Shown here one piece after another: positions 32,287-42,700 of a DNA stretch of 64,000 nt. The notes beneath the pieces were generated by a model. The model worked only from the letters and a program-made list of their open reading frames with translations, was not told the DNA's origin and did not search any database. How positions within the stretch are numbered: position 1 is the stretch's first letter; the number at the start of each line of letters is the position of its first letter. This DNA is from Malaya genurostris. Taxonomy: Eukaryota; Arthropoda; Insecta; Diptera; Culicidae. Made by a program: the position numbers and the translations under genes. The DNA lies in assembly GCF_030247185.1 (NCBI RefSeq), contig NC_080571.1, forward strand, positions 64,084,172 through 64,148,171, in the 5' to 3' direction.

Positions 32287-33211
32287 AAGGGTGATTTTTT
32301 AAGAGCTTGAGAACTTTTTTAAACAATAAAACGCATAAAATTTGCAAAATCTCATCGGTTCTTTATTTTAAACGTTAGATTGGTACATGACATTTACTTT
32401 TTGAAGATAATTTCATTTAAATGTTGACCGCGGCTGCGTCTTAGGTCGTCCATTCGGAAAGTCCAATTTTGGGCAACTTTTTCGAGCATTTCGGCCGGAA
32501 TAGCCCGAATTTCTTCGGAAATGTTGTCTTCCAAAGCTGGAATAGTTACTGGCTTATTTCTGTAGACTTTAGACTTGACGTAGCCCCACAAAAAATAGTC
32601 TAAAGGCGTCAAATCGCATGATCTTGGTGGCCAACTTACCGGTCCATTTCTTGAGATGAATTGTTCTCCGAAGTTTTCCCTCAAAATGGCCATAGAATCG
32701 CGAGCTGTGTGGCATGTAGCGCCATCTTGTTGAAACCACATGTCTACCAAGTTCAGTTCTTCCATTTTTGGCAACAAAAAGTTTGTTAGCATCGAACGAT
32801 AGCGATCGCCATTCACTGTAACGTTGCGTCCAACAGCATCTTTGAAAAAATACGGTCCAATGATTCCACCAGCGTACAAACCACACCAAACAGTGCATTT
32901 TTCGGGATGCATGGGCAGTTCTTGAACGGCTTCTGGTTGCTCTTCACTCCAAATGCGGCAATTTTGCTTATTTACGTAGCCATTCAACCAGAAATGAGCC
33001 TCATCGCTGAACAAAATTTGTCGATAAAAAAGCGGATTTTCCGAATGGACCACCTAAGACGCAGCCGCGGTCAACATTTAAATGAAATTATCTTCAAAAA
33101 GTAAATGTCATGTACCAATCTAACGTTTAAAATAAAGAACCGATGAGATTTTGCAAATTTTATGCGTTTTATTGTTTAAAAAAGTTCTCAAGCTCTTAAA
33201 AAATCACCCTT
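32287..33211. mobile_element. Rearranged DD41D element with its 3' end at both termini
   Basis: The left arm (32287 to about 33035) is the reverse complement of the 3' part of the DD41D element seen at 24303-25231. The right arm (about 33036-33211) is the same 3' end in forward orientation. Both outer ends therefore read 'aagggtgattttttaagagc' inward and form a roughly 175-bp inverted repeat, with TA outside (32285-32286 and 33212-33213). The join at 33034-33042 ('gcggattttccgaatgg') has 4-5 bp of shared sequence ('tttc'). The true 5' end is absent. Such a structure could still be moved by transposase because both ends carry a TIR. Confidence 0.88.
32394..33053 (-). pseudogene. DD41D transposase fragment in the rearranged copy
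   Basis: On the minus strand the frame covers ENPLFYRQILFSDEAHFW through GQHLNEIIFKK, nearly identical to 24477-25124; one visible difference is FRMDDLRR where the other copy has FRMDHLRR. Catalytic motifs SDEAHF, QQDGATCHTA and TPLDYFLW are all present with 41 residues between the second and third Asp. The start is missing and the first codons of the open frame come from the inverted right arm. Non-functional as a full transposase. Confidence 0.85.
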
Positions 33212-33213
33212 TA

Positions 33214-34480
33214 TATTAGAGGTAAAAAATAACGTGTTTTGTCAGTTACTCCACTTATACAATCATTTCTCCGGAACCAAAAGTCACAGCCAATTGATCT
33301 TCGAACTTGATGCATTGGCTCAACAGTGTCTAAAATTGTTTAAATCGGTTAAGCTATCTCTGAAAAAAACACACACAGACATTTTCCGATCGTTTTTCTC
33401 GAAATCGCGTTATAAAAATCCGTGTCCATCGTCAATCAAAAACTACTTCACTAATTATTTTCAATTTGTACACAAAATTTCCTACATATAAAATATCTAA
33501 ACCTCAACATTTTCCATTTCGTTTTTTGTTACTTTGTGGAGGTTTTATGGCTACAAAATGGTGTACTTGTAATGAAATCAGTAGTGATTTTTTATGTACG
33601 AGAAAAGTGATCTTAAGATTAGCAGTGATCTTCTACCACCAATGATTTTTGATTTTCGGTGATTTTGCCAGCCCTGGTAGCATATCTATTCATGCGAATG
33701 GGCAAAAAACAGTTGGTTTAAGTTTAAGTGGGTTTAAGAAGCTTTTACATCAGCAAATACACGTTTTCCTATAGAATGTAAACGTTTATAGTGAAGATTG
33801 GAATCAGGAAATAGGGCAAAGCAGTAATATAATTAGATATTTCAAAAATGCGCTCATTGAAAATATTGGACGTCACATTCCAACAACCCTCCCCCCTTCC
33901 CTCTGTCACAAAAGGTCACGTTTTGTGAAACATCCTCCTTCCCCTTGCGGCGTAACGTCTTCCATGGACAACCCCCTAGTAATAATGTAGGGAATGCACT
34001 GGTAAACATGTGTACCAGCGGACGGTTCTAATTCATAAGAAAGGACCAGTGAAAAACATTGCGAATGCAGAAACAAGCGGAGCTGATTCGACAGTATCAG
34101 CAACAGGAGCAAAGTTCTTCAACAACAAAAACAAAATGCTCCGCTACTAGGAAATTAAGTCAACAACTTCATTCCAGAATAGTGGGACCCCTATCTACGG
34201 AACAAAAAAGGCATTCCTCTACAAAAACGAAAAGGTTAGAGAAGATGCTGTATAATATTGTTAAAATCATTAGGCGAGTGAGTATCATTAATTGATGTTT
34301 GATAACTTCTTCGAATTAAAGATGGCTGCTTCCGGCTTGTTCATTTTGTTCGAAATCGTTCAAATTTTTAATACCCAAAAATTATTCGGGACGGGTTTGA
34401 TGAGTTGGTTTTAAATCGAATACCATACTAGAACCTTCCTTTAACTTTAGAATCCTAGACAATCACAATTTAATCACATC
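33214..34480. other. AT-rich stretch, no supported gene
   Basis: 33235-33310 shares phrases ('ggaaccaaaa', 'ccaattgatcttc') with 40610-40670. 'agccctgg' at 33672 could be an isolated repeat end. Nothing else identified. Confidence 0.3.
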
Positions 34481-34749
34481 AAAGAGTGAGGTTTTTTTTT
34501 TTTTTTTTTTTTTAAATAACTATTTATTGGAATATGAGTTAAAATTAAATTATTAAGATTTAAATTGGGTGTTCAGCCACAAGTGGTGACTTTTCAGCCC
34601 TGTTATATATATATATATATATATATGATTTGGTTATTACCATGAAGACATCATTTGCTTCCGCAATTCTGAGATTTTTGTGTAGGGAAAATTCTAAACC
34701 TACTTGTATTGTGTAATGGGGAAAAGGAACTTATATACTAACTTACTAA

Positions 34750-37401
34750 CTAATACAGAGAGCGAATCGATTCAATTGAAGATTGCATCGATTTTTGTCG
34801 GAATTTGCTTATAATATTATGTGACATTACATCTAATGGTTCTATATTTGTGAGTCTGTGTAACTCATTTGTACTAAACCAGGGAGGACGCTTCAGAATC
34901 ATTTTCAGAATTTTATTCTGAATCCTTTGAAGCGTTTTCTTCCTGGTGGAACAACAGCTTGACCAAATTGGTACCGCATAAAGCATGGCTGGTCTGAAAA
35001 TTTGTTTATAAATTAACAATTTGTTTTTTAGACAGAGCTTAGAATTTCTGTTTATAAGAGGATATAAACATTTAATATATTTATTACACTTTGCCTGGAT
35101 TCCTTCAATGTGATCCTTGAAAGTGAGTTTTTTGTCATACGTTAAACCTAAGTATTTAGCTTGATCAGACCATGTCAATTCCAAGCCATTCAATTTGAGA
35201 ATGTGATTATTGTTTGGTTTAAGAAAAGAAGCTCTTGGCTTGTGAGGAAAGATAATTAATTGCGTTTTTGCTGCATTTGGTTTAATTTTCCATTTTGACA
35301 GATAATCACTGAAAATATTTAAACTTCTTTGTAGGCGACTGCAGATCACTCTTAGATTTCTACCTGTGGCTAACAGACTTGTGTCGTCACAGAATAGCGA
35401 TTTCTGACAACCAACGGGTAGATTTGGAAGATCAGAAGTGAAAATATTATACAAGATTGGAGCTACACTCGAACCCTGCGGAACACCGGCACGTACGGGT
35501 AGCAATTCAGATTTACAATTCTGATAGCTAACCTGAAGAGTACGATCAGTTAAATAATTTTGAATCATTTTGATCAAATAAATAGGAAACTGGAAATCAG
35601 ACATTTTTGCTATTAAACCTTTGTGCCAAACACTGTCGAATGCTTTTTCTATGTCTAGAAGAGCAACTCCAGTGGATAACCCAGAAGATTTATTTGATTT
35701 TATCATGTTCGTTACTCTGACAAGTTGATGAGTAGTTGAATGTTCATGACGAAATCCAAACTGCTCTGGTAAAAAAATTGAATTCTCATTTATATGAGTC
35801 ATCATTCTTAACAAGATAATTTTTTCAAAAAGTTTACTGATAGAAGAAAGTAAGCTAATTGGGCGATAACTTGATGTTTCTGCTGGGTTTTTATCAGGTT
35901 TTAGGATAGGAATTACTTTAGCGTTTTTCCATCTTTTTGGGAAGTAAGCTAATGAAAAACACTTGTTGAAAATTTTAACCAGGAGTCTCAAGGCAACATC
36001 GGGAAGATTTTTAATAAGAATATTAAAAATTCCATCATTACCAGGAGCCTTCATGTTTTTAAGTTTTCTAATAATTGATTTAATTTCATCAAAATTCGTC
36101 TCAATAATGTCATCGTGTGATAACACTTGGGTTGAAATATGATCATATTTCAGTGAGACTTCATTTTCAATAGGACTCACAACGTTCAAATTAAAATTGT
36201 GGACACTCTCGAACTGCTGAGCAAGTTTTTGAGCTTTTTCGCCATTTGTAAGAAGTATTTGATTTCCTTCCTTGAGAGCAGGAATAGGTTTCTGAGGTTT
36301 CTTAAGAACCTTAGAAAGTTTCCAGAAAGGTTTAGAATATGGTTTAATTTGTTCAACTTCTTTAGCGAAATTTTCATTTCGCAAAAGAGTAAATCTATGT
36401 TTAATTTCTTTTTGTAAATCCTTAACTATGTTTTTCATAGCAGGATCACGAGAACGTTGATATTGTCGTCGACGAACATTCTTCAACCGAATGAGCAGTT
36501 GAAGATTGTCATCGATGATAGGAGAATTTAATTTAGTTTGAGCTTTGGGAACTGAAAGATTTCTAGCTTCGATAATATAATGATTCAAATTATCAATTGC
36601 TGTGTCGATATCCGCAGAATTTTCTAAAATAGTTTCATGATCCACATGATTTTCAATGTGAGATCTGTAATCCAACCAATTTGCTCTATGATAGTTGAAA
36701 ATAGAACTAATTGGATTAATTATAGCTTCGTTGGAAAGTCTGAATGTTACAGGAAGATGATCTGAGTCAAAATCAGCATGAGTAATCGGTTCACTACAAA
36801 TGTGACTTTGATCTGTTAGAACCAGATCAATTGTAGACGGGTTTTGCACGGAAGAGAAACAAGTAGGATTACTGGGATGAAGAACTGTAAAGTAACCAGC
36901 TGAGAGTTGATTATGAAGTATTTTACCATTACTGTTATTTTGCCTACAATTCCACTGGACATGCTTAGCATTTAAGTCCCCTATTACGAAAAATTTCGAT
37001 CGATATCTTGTAAGTTTTTGCAAATCGCCTTTAAAGAAATTTAATTGTTCGCCGGTGCATTGGAATGGCAAATATGCTCCAGCGATGAAATAAATTCCAT
37101 GAATGGTTTCAACTTCGATTCCCAAGCTTTCAATAACTTTAGTATTGAAAGAAGGTAAAATTCGATGTTTAATTTGCCGTTGGACAAAAATGGCAACTCC
37201 ACCACCAATTCCAGTAAACCTGTCAAATCGATGAACCACATAATGTGGATTACTTTTCAATTTTACATTTGGTTTAAGAAAAGTTTCTGTCACAATGGCA
37301 ATATGAATTTTGTGAACTTTGAGAAAATTATAAAATTCATCTTCACTCGATTTCAAAGATCGAGCATTCCAATTTAAAATATTCAAATAATTATTTAACA
37401 T
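34750..37401 (-). CDS. LINE ORF2: endonuclease-reverse transcriptase
   Basis: About 883 residues from the ATG at 37401 (a GTG lies just before it in frame). An AP-like endonuclease fills residues 1-225: NWNARS near 11-16, Glu of TETF near 40, GDLNAKH near 142-148, IDLVLT near 192-197 and SDHLPV near 214-219. This domain nicks target DNA. The reverse transcriptase spans about 440-760: MKAPGNDGI, YRPISLLSS, DIEKAFDSVWH (584-594), GVPQGSSVAPILYN (640-653) and the active site FCDDTSLLATG (671-681). The x-D-D box is Cys-Asp-Asp where Ala is commoner. The C-terminal part has IYKQIFRPAMLYAVPIWSSC and LQRIQNKILKMI. No RNase H is seen, as in Jockey. The start overlaps the end of ORF1 by 11 nt, suggesting coupled reinitiation. 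Confidence 0.93.
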   Translation of the reverse strand: MLNNYLNILNWNARSLKSSEDEFYNFLKVHKIHIAIVTETFLKPNVKLKSNPHYVVHRFDRFTGIGGGVAIFVQRQIKHRILPSFNTKVIESLGIEVETIHGIYFIAGAYLPFQCTGEQLNFFKGDLQKLTRYRSKFFVIGDLNAKHVQWNCRQNNSNGKILHNQLSAGYFTVLHPSNPTCFSSVQNPSTIDLVLTDQSHICSEPITHADFDSDHLPVTFRLSNEAIINPISSIFNYHRANWLDYRSHIENHVDHETILENSADIDTAIDNLNHYIIEARNLSVPKAQTKLNSPIIDDNLQLLIRLKNVRRRQYQRSRDPAMKNIVKDLQKEIKHRFTLLRNENFAKEVEQIKPYSKPFWKLSKVLKKPQKPIPALKEGNQILLTNGEKAQKLAQQFESVHNFNLNVVSPIENEVSLKYDHISTQVLSHDDIIETNFDEIKSIIRKLKNMKAPGNDGIFNILIKNLPDVALRLLVKIFNKCFSLAYFPKRWKNAKVIPILKPDKNPAETSSYRPISLLSSISKLFEKIILLRMMTHINENSIFLPEQFGFRHEHSTTHQLVRVTNMIKSNKSSGLSTGVALLDIEKAFDSVWHKGLIAKMSDFQFPIYLIKMIQNYLTDRTLQVSYQNCKSELLPVRAGVPQGSSVAPILYNIFTSDLPNLPVGCQKSLFCDDTSLLATGRNLRVICSRLQRSLNIFSDYLSKWKIKPNAAKTQLIIFPHKPRASFLKPNNNHILKLNGLELTWSDQAKYLGLTYDKKLTFKDHIEGIQAKCNKYIKCLYPLINRNSKLCLKNKLLIYKQIFRPAMLYAVPIWSSCCSTRKKTLQRIQNKILKMILKRPPWFSTNELHRLTNIEPLDVMSHNIISKFRQKSMQSSIESIRSLY

Positions 37402-38881
37402 CACTGTTAAATTTTAAATTCATTATAATATTATTTGCAAATTTCCATCCGATTTGCAATGCTTCAAAAAGTGATGAAGTCGAATTCATTTGGATGATCA
37501 TTTGAAAAAGTTGATCTTGTAGGTAGATCATTTTATTTCCAGTTATATCGCCTAAATCGACTTCATTTAAAGAAGCGAATGGCATTGAAGGAATATTTGT
37601 AGGTAGACTGCCATTAGAAGAAGATGATTTGGCCGGTCTACCTATTAATAAATTGTTTTCGTTAGAAGAAGAACTGCAAGGCGGTCCTGTGTTTTGATTA
37701 TTTACATTAGAAGAAATAGGAGATAGATTTCTACCTAATATACCAGCATAACTGACATTAGAAGAAGATGATGACGAGGTCGATCTACCTGTCAATAAAT
37801 TGTTTTCGTTAGAAGACGAATTGGCAGGTGCCTTAGAAGAATTTTCAGGTATGTTCTGTAAATTTAAGGTCGTTGATTTGACTTGTTGTCTAAGCGAACG
37901 AGCGTTTAAAATTTTTTCCCTGACAGGACATTTCAAATAATTGGATTTATGATTTCCATTGCAATTTGAACATGAAAATTTATCAGTGGTTTCATTCATT
38001 GGACAAGCGTCTTTCGAATGCGATTTACCACAATTCAAACACCGTATATCCATATGACAATTTTTGGTTCCATGACCGAAGCCTTGGCAACGACGACATT
38101 GCGTTAAGTTTGCAATACGATTATGCCGTTTATAATGTTCCCAATGAATTTTAATGTGGGAAATGAAACGTACTTTTTCTAAAGTTTTCAAATTGTTTAC
38201 ATCACTTCGATTGAAGTGTATTAGGTAAAGTTCATGGGAAATTCCAGAGCGTGGTTTAGAAGTACCATTCGCTCTTTTTTTCATAAGTATTACTTGGGAA
38301 GGGGCTAAACCAAGCAATTCTTTTAGTTCATTTTTAATTTCATCAATACTTTGATCATTTGATAATCCTTTCAAGACAGCCTTGAAGGGTCTGTCTGATT
38401 TTATATCATATGAATAAAATTTATGAAGTTTCCCGGACAAATATCGAATAAGACGTTCATAATCTTCCAATCCATCCACCAAGACTCGACATTCTCCTCT
38501 TCGTCCGATTTGAAATGAGACTTTTACTTCCGGGAGAAAAGTAGAAAGCTCAGTACGGAATGCTTTGAAGTCGGAAATCATCACCGTCACTGGTGGCATA
38601 GATTGATGTTTCTTCCCAGAACGACAAGCGTCCATTTTGGGAATTTTTGAAGAATTTTCTTCTATGTCGCTACAATCGGATTCAGGAAGAATCTCGTAAA
38701 TATTGTTAGACGGCATAGGATCAACGGAAGGGAAATCCGTCCGTTGTCTTTTATTTTTACATTCAGATTCTATAAGATCGTGAATGTTATTAGAAAAATG
38801 TTGAATAACGGATTGTGATTTATTCCGTATTGAATTATTTTTAGCCTTAGGCTTGTTGCCTTTCCGGTTGGACGCAGGCAT
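37391..38881 (-). CDS. LINE ORF1: gag-like RNA-binding protein with zinc knuckles
   Basis: 496 residues from ATG at 38881, the first long open ATG after the 5' UTR. A basic N terminus (RKGNKPKAKNN, KNKRQR) is followed by an acidic stretch. About residues 97-250 form an RRM-like/PRE_C2HC-like region (FKAVLKGLS, DEIKNELKEL, ELYLIHFNRSDV). Three zinc knuckles follow: CX2CX4HX4C at 262-275 (CRRCQGFGHGTKNC), CX2CX3HX4C at 281-293 and CX2CX3HX6C at 304-318. The C-terminal third is Ser/Asn-rich with a repeated NENNLLTGR/NENNLLIGR phrase. The protein would coat element RNA and take it to the genome. It ends TAA at 37391-37393, overlapping ORF2. Confidence 0.92.
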   Translation of the reverse strand: MPASNRKGNKPKAKNNSIRNKSQSVIQHFSNNIHDLIESECKNKRQRTDFPSVDPMPSNNIYEILPESDCSDIEENSSKIPKMDACRSGKKHQSMPPVTVMISDFKAFRTELSTFLPEVKVSFQIGRRGECRVLVDGLEDYERLIRYLSGKLHKFYSYDIKSDRPFKAVLKGLSNDQSIDEIKNELKELLGLAPSQVILMKKRANGTSKPRSGISHELYLIHFNRSDVNNLKTLEKVRFISHIKIHWEHYKRHNRIANLTQCRRCQGFGHGTKNCHMDIRCLNCGKSHSKDACPMNETTDKFSCSNCNGNHKSNYLKCPVREKILNARSLRQQVKSTTLNLQNIPENSSKAPANSSSNENNLLTGRSTSSSSSSNVSYAGILGRNLSPISSNVNNQNTGPPCSSSSNENNLLIGRPAKSSSSNGSLPTNIPSMPFASLNEVDLGDITGNKMIYLQDQLFQMIIQMNSTSSLFEALQIGWKFANNIIMNLKFNSDVK

Positions 38882-39177
38882 TTTTGAAATTAATGAAATT
38901 TTAAATTAAATTAACTAGGCTAAATTAGTCTTCGATTAGACTCCTAGCTAGCCTTAAAAAAGGCTGATTAATTTCTTAGTCACTCTAATATCACTCTTTG
39001 TATCACTTAGTCACTCTAATATCACTCTTTGTATCACTTAGTCACTTAGTTAGTGATTCAGGTAGCCTTGAAAAAGACTGAAGCCTTGAATCAATGAAAC
39101 TCTAGGTAGCCAGAAAAAAAATTCCAGGAGCCAAGAGCTATACGCGTGCGGTGCGAACGACTGTTCAACACCGACTG
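38882..39177 (-). promoter_or_regulatory. LINE 5' UTR with initiator-like start and tandem duplication
   Basis: Read on the minus strand the element starts TCAGTCGGTG (39178 downward), matching the insect initiator TCAGT(C/T) used by Jockey-type internal promoters. Around 38981-39040 a roughly 31-bp unit containing 'cactctaatatcactctttg' occurs twice in tandem, followed by shorter 'cacttagt' echoes. The tandem unit may be a promoter or stability element, or a simple slippage product. Confidence 0.55.
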
Positions 39178-39190
39178 AAAGAGTGAGGTT

Positions 39191-40990
39191 GAAAATGCTA
39201 TTTGCAATGCCATCGTATCGTACACAATCTTGTAATTTTATGTCTGATACAACGAACTAGTGGCTCAAGTTTATCTGTTAGGAAAAATAGCGATAGAATA
39301 AAATGTATTCTTGAGATAAAATTTCGGATAAAGAGATTGAGTGGTTTTTCTAAACCAGTTTCAGGTAGAAATCATGTATTTAAATGTACTTTTTGCCTCG
39401 TAGCCACAACTGCCATTCATTACCCGCTGAAACAGACAGCTCACTAAACCGAATATGGCGCAGTAATATTTACCTACACTGCAGAACAGCTTTTCAGGAC
39501 CGTGTGGAACCACCACCATTCATACTTTTCTATGAATGCACCATCCTGTCGACAGTAGTTTCGCTCAGACAGTGTCCCACCGCTGCTACTACTGCTGCTC
39601 CTGCTATGTCCTGTTAGTGTCGGTGTGCAACCGGAACAGAAACGACCAGACGTTGAAGGCAGAAGAACCGCAGACGCTCCGTACCTGCATGCCAGCTTCC
39701 GTGACCGGGAACATATGATTGTCACGTCACATTTTTTTTTGTGCTTGAAGTACGTGCTTCAAAACAGATGTAACCCAGGAGCATTTTCTCTCTTTAGCCA
39801 AAGTGCAAAACAAGAATTTCGTCTACAGAATTTATAATCCATGCTTTTTCTATTTCCAGCACACGAAAGAGTAAAGCGCATTCGTAATTAAGTCGTTACT
39901 TCGGTGACACCATGTAATGGTGTCAGGCAGCTCCGCTGAATGGTTCCCGCCATATGCGGGATGTAAAAATGAGTAGAAAGTAGAAAAAATCACCATGCAA
40001 ATGAATTATTTTCATCCGAGGCTCAGAATGTGAAGTGGCATATTGTAAGAAATAAGCTATATGTTTCTGGGCTGTGTCGACTGGAGATGATTCACATCTT
40101 TTTGTGCCTTTTCCATTTCGCAATTCATTCTACAACCCGGATATGGTTTGGAAACAATCAGAGGCTTGGAGAGTTAAATTTGAATTGAATTTGACGAATT
40201 GAGTGTATATCTGTACAAGTGCGAGCCCCTGTAAGTTTAGGCAAAAAAAAGCAATCAAACATACATATATTTGTTTTTGATTTGCGAATAACAACAAAGT
40301 CAAGCCCGAGTATGAAATTCCGAAGCACGATTGGACATTCTGTTTCAACGTGAGTACACAGGACAATTGCATTGCTACGCTCCTACTGACAGTAAGGAAT
40401 CTTTTCAGATTAAAACTCAAACATACATTTTGCGAAATCAGTGTCTCATACTCTGAACCACCGACTCGACGCTAATGAAAATTTATTCGAATACCTTATC
40501 CAAACTCTTACTTTATGTTTTATAAATAACGTATAATGTACTTACTGCACAAAAAACTCGTTACTAAAAGTAGGTTTTTAATAGTGCCAAGTCTGGACAA
40601 AAAGTTTCGTCATTCATACCATTATATCTACGGAACCAAAACTTGTGGCCATTTGATCTTCAAAAATCACCAATGGTCAAAAAGCCTGTCTTATCGATTT
40701 CCTTTAACTTTGTATTGGACACTATTTTCGAACAAATTATAGTTTTTGAGATGCAACAATTTGAAGAAAGGATATGAAAGAATGATGATGAATGATGATG
40801 ATGATGGTCCCACCTCATACCCCTACAAAGGTGTGAGCAGAACGAGTTATCTAAATGATAATTAATATTTTTGCACATATCTTAACCAGTAAACAAAAGA
40901 AAACGATCTGATTAATCTAGCAGGTATAGATTTTTCTTCAAAAGAACGATTGACCACAAAATAACATTCAAATATCTCGGATTTACTATC
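39191..40990. other. Stretch with no supported gene
   Basis: 39450-39720 is more GC-rich with overlapping open frames on both strands lacking motifs. A 'gat' trinucleotide tract lies at about 40783-40807. 40610-40670 shares phrases with 33260-33310. Otherwise unidentified. Confidence 0.35.
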
Positions 40991-41011
40991 CAGGGTTAAT
41001 CAAGAAAATTT

Positions 41012-41100
41012 CCAACCCGGGAAGATCCTTGATCACATCAGGAATCGAACCCGATATCTTTACCAGTATCAGACAGTAATTCACCTGGCCCTTCCCGCCG
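41012..41100 (-). repeat. Probable tRNA-derived SINE head
   Basis: On the minus strand the B-box word GGGTTCGATTCCTG lies downstream of 'ggccaggtgaattactgtctg', a tRNA-like arrangement, and is followed by 'cttcccgggttgg'. Boundaries, tail and target duplication were not found. It may be a third SINE family, different from 9897-10067 and 41946-42150. Confidence 0.4.
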
Positions 41101-41369
41101 GACCAGTTCATCGCTACACACATCAGCTACGATGGAGTAACGAGACTGCGGATGAGCAGAGCCAAGCCCAATTCCATCAACAACTGTCGATCCCAATTAG
41201 TTTCCCGAATCTATTCCTTAAATTATTATCCAACCTTGCAATCAAGGTCAAGAGCAAACTTAACACACTGAATGCTAAGGCTCTTCGGCCAGTCCTGTTC
41301 GCTTTCCAAATAGTCACTACCTGCTTCGCGCGCGAGGCTCAAACGTTTGTAGACTGCTCATTATTTTTA

Positions 41370-41730
41370 ACTCTCAAAAAAACTAAAAATCCATCATCAT
41401 CATACCGAACATAGTAACTTAATACGTCTCACAATAATATATATAAACAAAAAAAATAAATACAATCTTCGTAATACGTAAAAAAATAAAAAATCTAAAA
41501 AAATTGAACTAACTAACTAAATATTTGCTTACAAAGCGGACTTTATGTGTGAAATACATAACTTTTTGAACTCCACCAATGTCGCCGTTTGATCTCTCTT
41601 GGCATCGAATTGAAAAAACTTAGTCCCTTGTACAACAATGAGTTTTGCGATCTGGCTAACAAAAAGCTTGGTGTTCTAGCATCATGCAAAAATACATCCG
41701 GTCTTTTTATACTTGCGAAGCAAATGGTGG
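41370..41730 (-). pseudogene. LINE RT ORF 3' fragment
   Basis: On the minus strand the frame reads RTPSFLLARSQNSLLYKGLS then FFNSMPREIKRR, matching the typical LINE C-terminal phrase 'LFYKG..FFNSLPREIK'. It ends at 41543, followed by an AT-rich 3' region. No catalytic domain is present. A dispersed repeat adjoins at 41735-41810, also found at 44430-44520. Confidence 0.55.
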
Positions 41731-41945
41731 TCCTTATTACCCTTCTCACTCCCATTTTCACTTTCACTTCACTCACATATTGCTTCACTTTATTTACCTA
41801 TTACTAGAATCACGTAGTGTTATCACTACACAGTGGTGCAGATCCACAATTTAAAGGGACAAAAACATTTCTGGCTTAGCCTTATACTTTAGAGCTATGA
41901 TGTCTTCAAAACAAATGACCAGTGAAAGATAAGCCATATTTTGAT

Positions 41946-42150
41946 AAAGCAAAGCCTTGGTATTACATTCCTGTAGTGGAGTTTGACCTTCTGTTTCAAC
42001 AGACTTCGCAGCCGATTCAGAGTGTACAGAACCAGTGCATGGCTGGTGCTACGATCCTACTGACACTACGAATCCTTCCAAGGTCGGGCCTCAAACATAC
42101 GACAACTGGTTTGTAAGACCAGCGCCCTATGCATTGAACCGCCAACCCGG
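41946..42150 (-). mobile_element. tRNA-derived SINE, copy 2, with 13-bp TSD
   Basis: Perfect direct repeats GCCATATTTTGAT (41933-41945 and 42151-42163) flank it. On the minus strand it begins 'cccgggttggcggttcaatg', has the anticodon-like hairpin 'ctggtcttacaaaccag', a degenerated B box and a body shared with 22538-22735 ('ctgttgaaacag', 'ggaatgtaatacca'). The terminal tail is short and A-rich ('aaggctttgcttt'). Confidence 0.85.
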
Positions 42151-42179
42151 GCCATATTTTGATGCATATGGTATTAGGG

Positions 42180-42550
42180 TGGCTCTTTTTATTAGGGTGA
42201 GCGAAAACTTATTTTACGGATGTGTTGAGATAGAGGACTGCAAAATTGTGAAACCTAAAACCTAAATCCCATTTTTTTTTAGCTAAATCGGATATGGGTA
42301 AGAGGTGCTGCCTGGCGGTTAAGGTTTGAAAAATTTCGATCTTGAAAAACATAAATGGGGGGTGGGGGGGGGGGGTGGTAGTACATGAAATTTCTGAAAT
42401 CGGAACTCCTTTTTTAATGCCGAATGCCGAATTGAGGCCTAAAAAAATCTCAGAAAGTCGATTTCTAAAATAAAAAATTTCTAGATAACGATAAATTTTT
42501 TTCGATTTCGGTTCATGAATCCCCTCCTATGGTGACTTTTCAAGATCTAT
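42180..42550. repeat. Dispersed repeat family C with G-run
   Basis: Similar to 46990-47280: 'taaatcggatatggg', 'gatgctgcc.ggcggttaag', 'tttcgatcttgaaaa' and 'catgaaattt'. A G-rich tract (42357-42376) with short runs separated by t is unusual in this AT-rich window. Confidence 0.5.
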
Positions 42551-42552
42551 TA

Positions 42553-42700
42553 AAATTCCACTAAGTGGATTAATATGGAAAGGTTATGCAATCTCTGTGA
42601 AAACCGACTTTACAGCCGAGACCGAGTGTCATATACCATACGACTCAGTTCGTCGAGATCACAAAATGTATGTGTCCGTATCAGAGATGTCCATCTCCTC
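42553..42700. repeat. Dispersed repeat family A, 5' segment
   Basis: Contains 'ccactaagtggatta' and 'gtgtcatataccatacgact' followed by 'cagttcgtcgagatc', also found at 57970-58015 and 58735-58770. Non-coding. Confidence 0.5.

Larger units (their letters stand above)
34494..39177 (-). mobile_element. Full-length Jockey-clade LINE with perfect TSD
   Basis: A 4.7-kb insertion on the minus strand is bounded by the 13-bp direct repeat AAAGAGTGAGGTT (34481-34493 and 39178-39190; the last two T could belong to the tail). It has a 5' UTR, two long open frames, a 3' UTR with a TA tract (34602-34627) and a poly(A) tail (T run 34492-34513). No stop or frameshift is visible in either ORF. It belongs to the insect Jockey group; the mosquito Juan family is a reasonable comparison but I did not confirm it. 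This is the only element in the window that looks competent. Confidence 0.95.
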
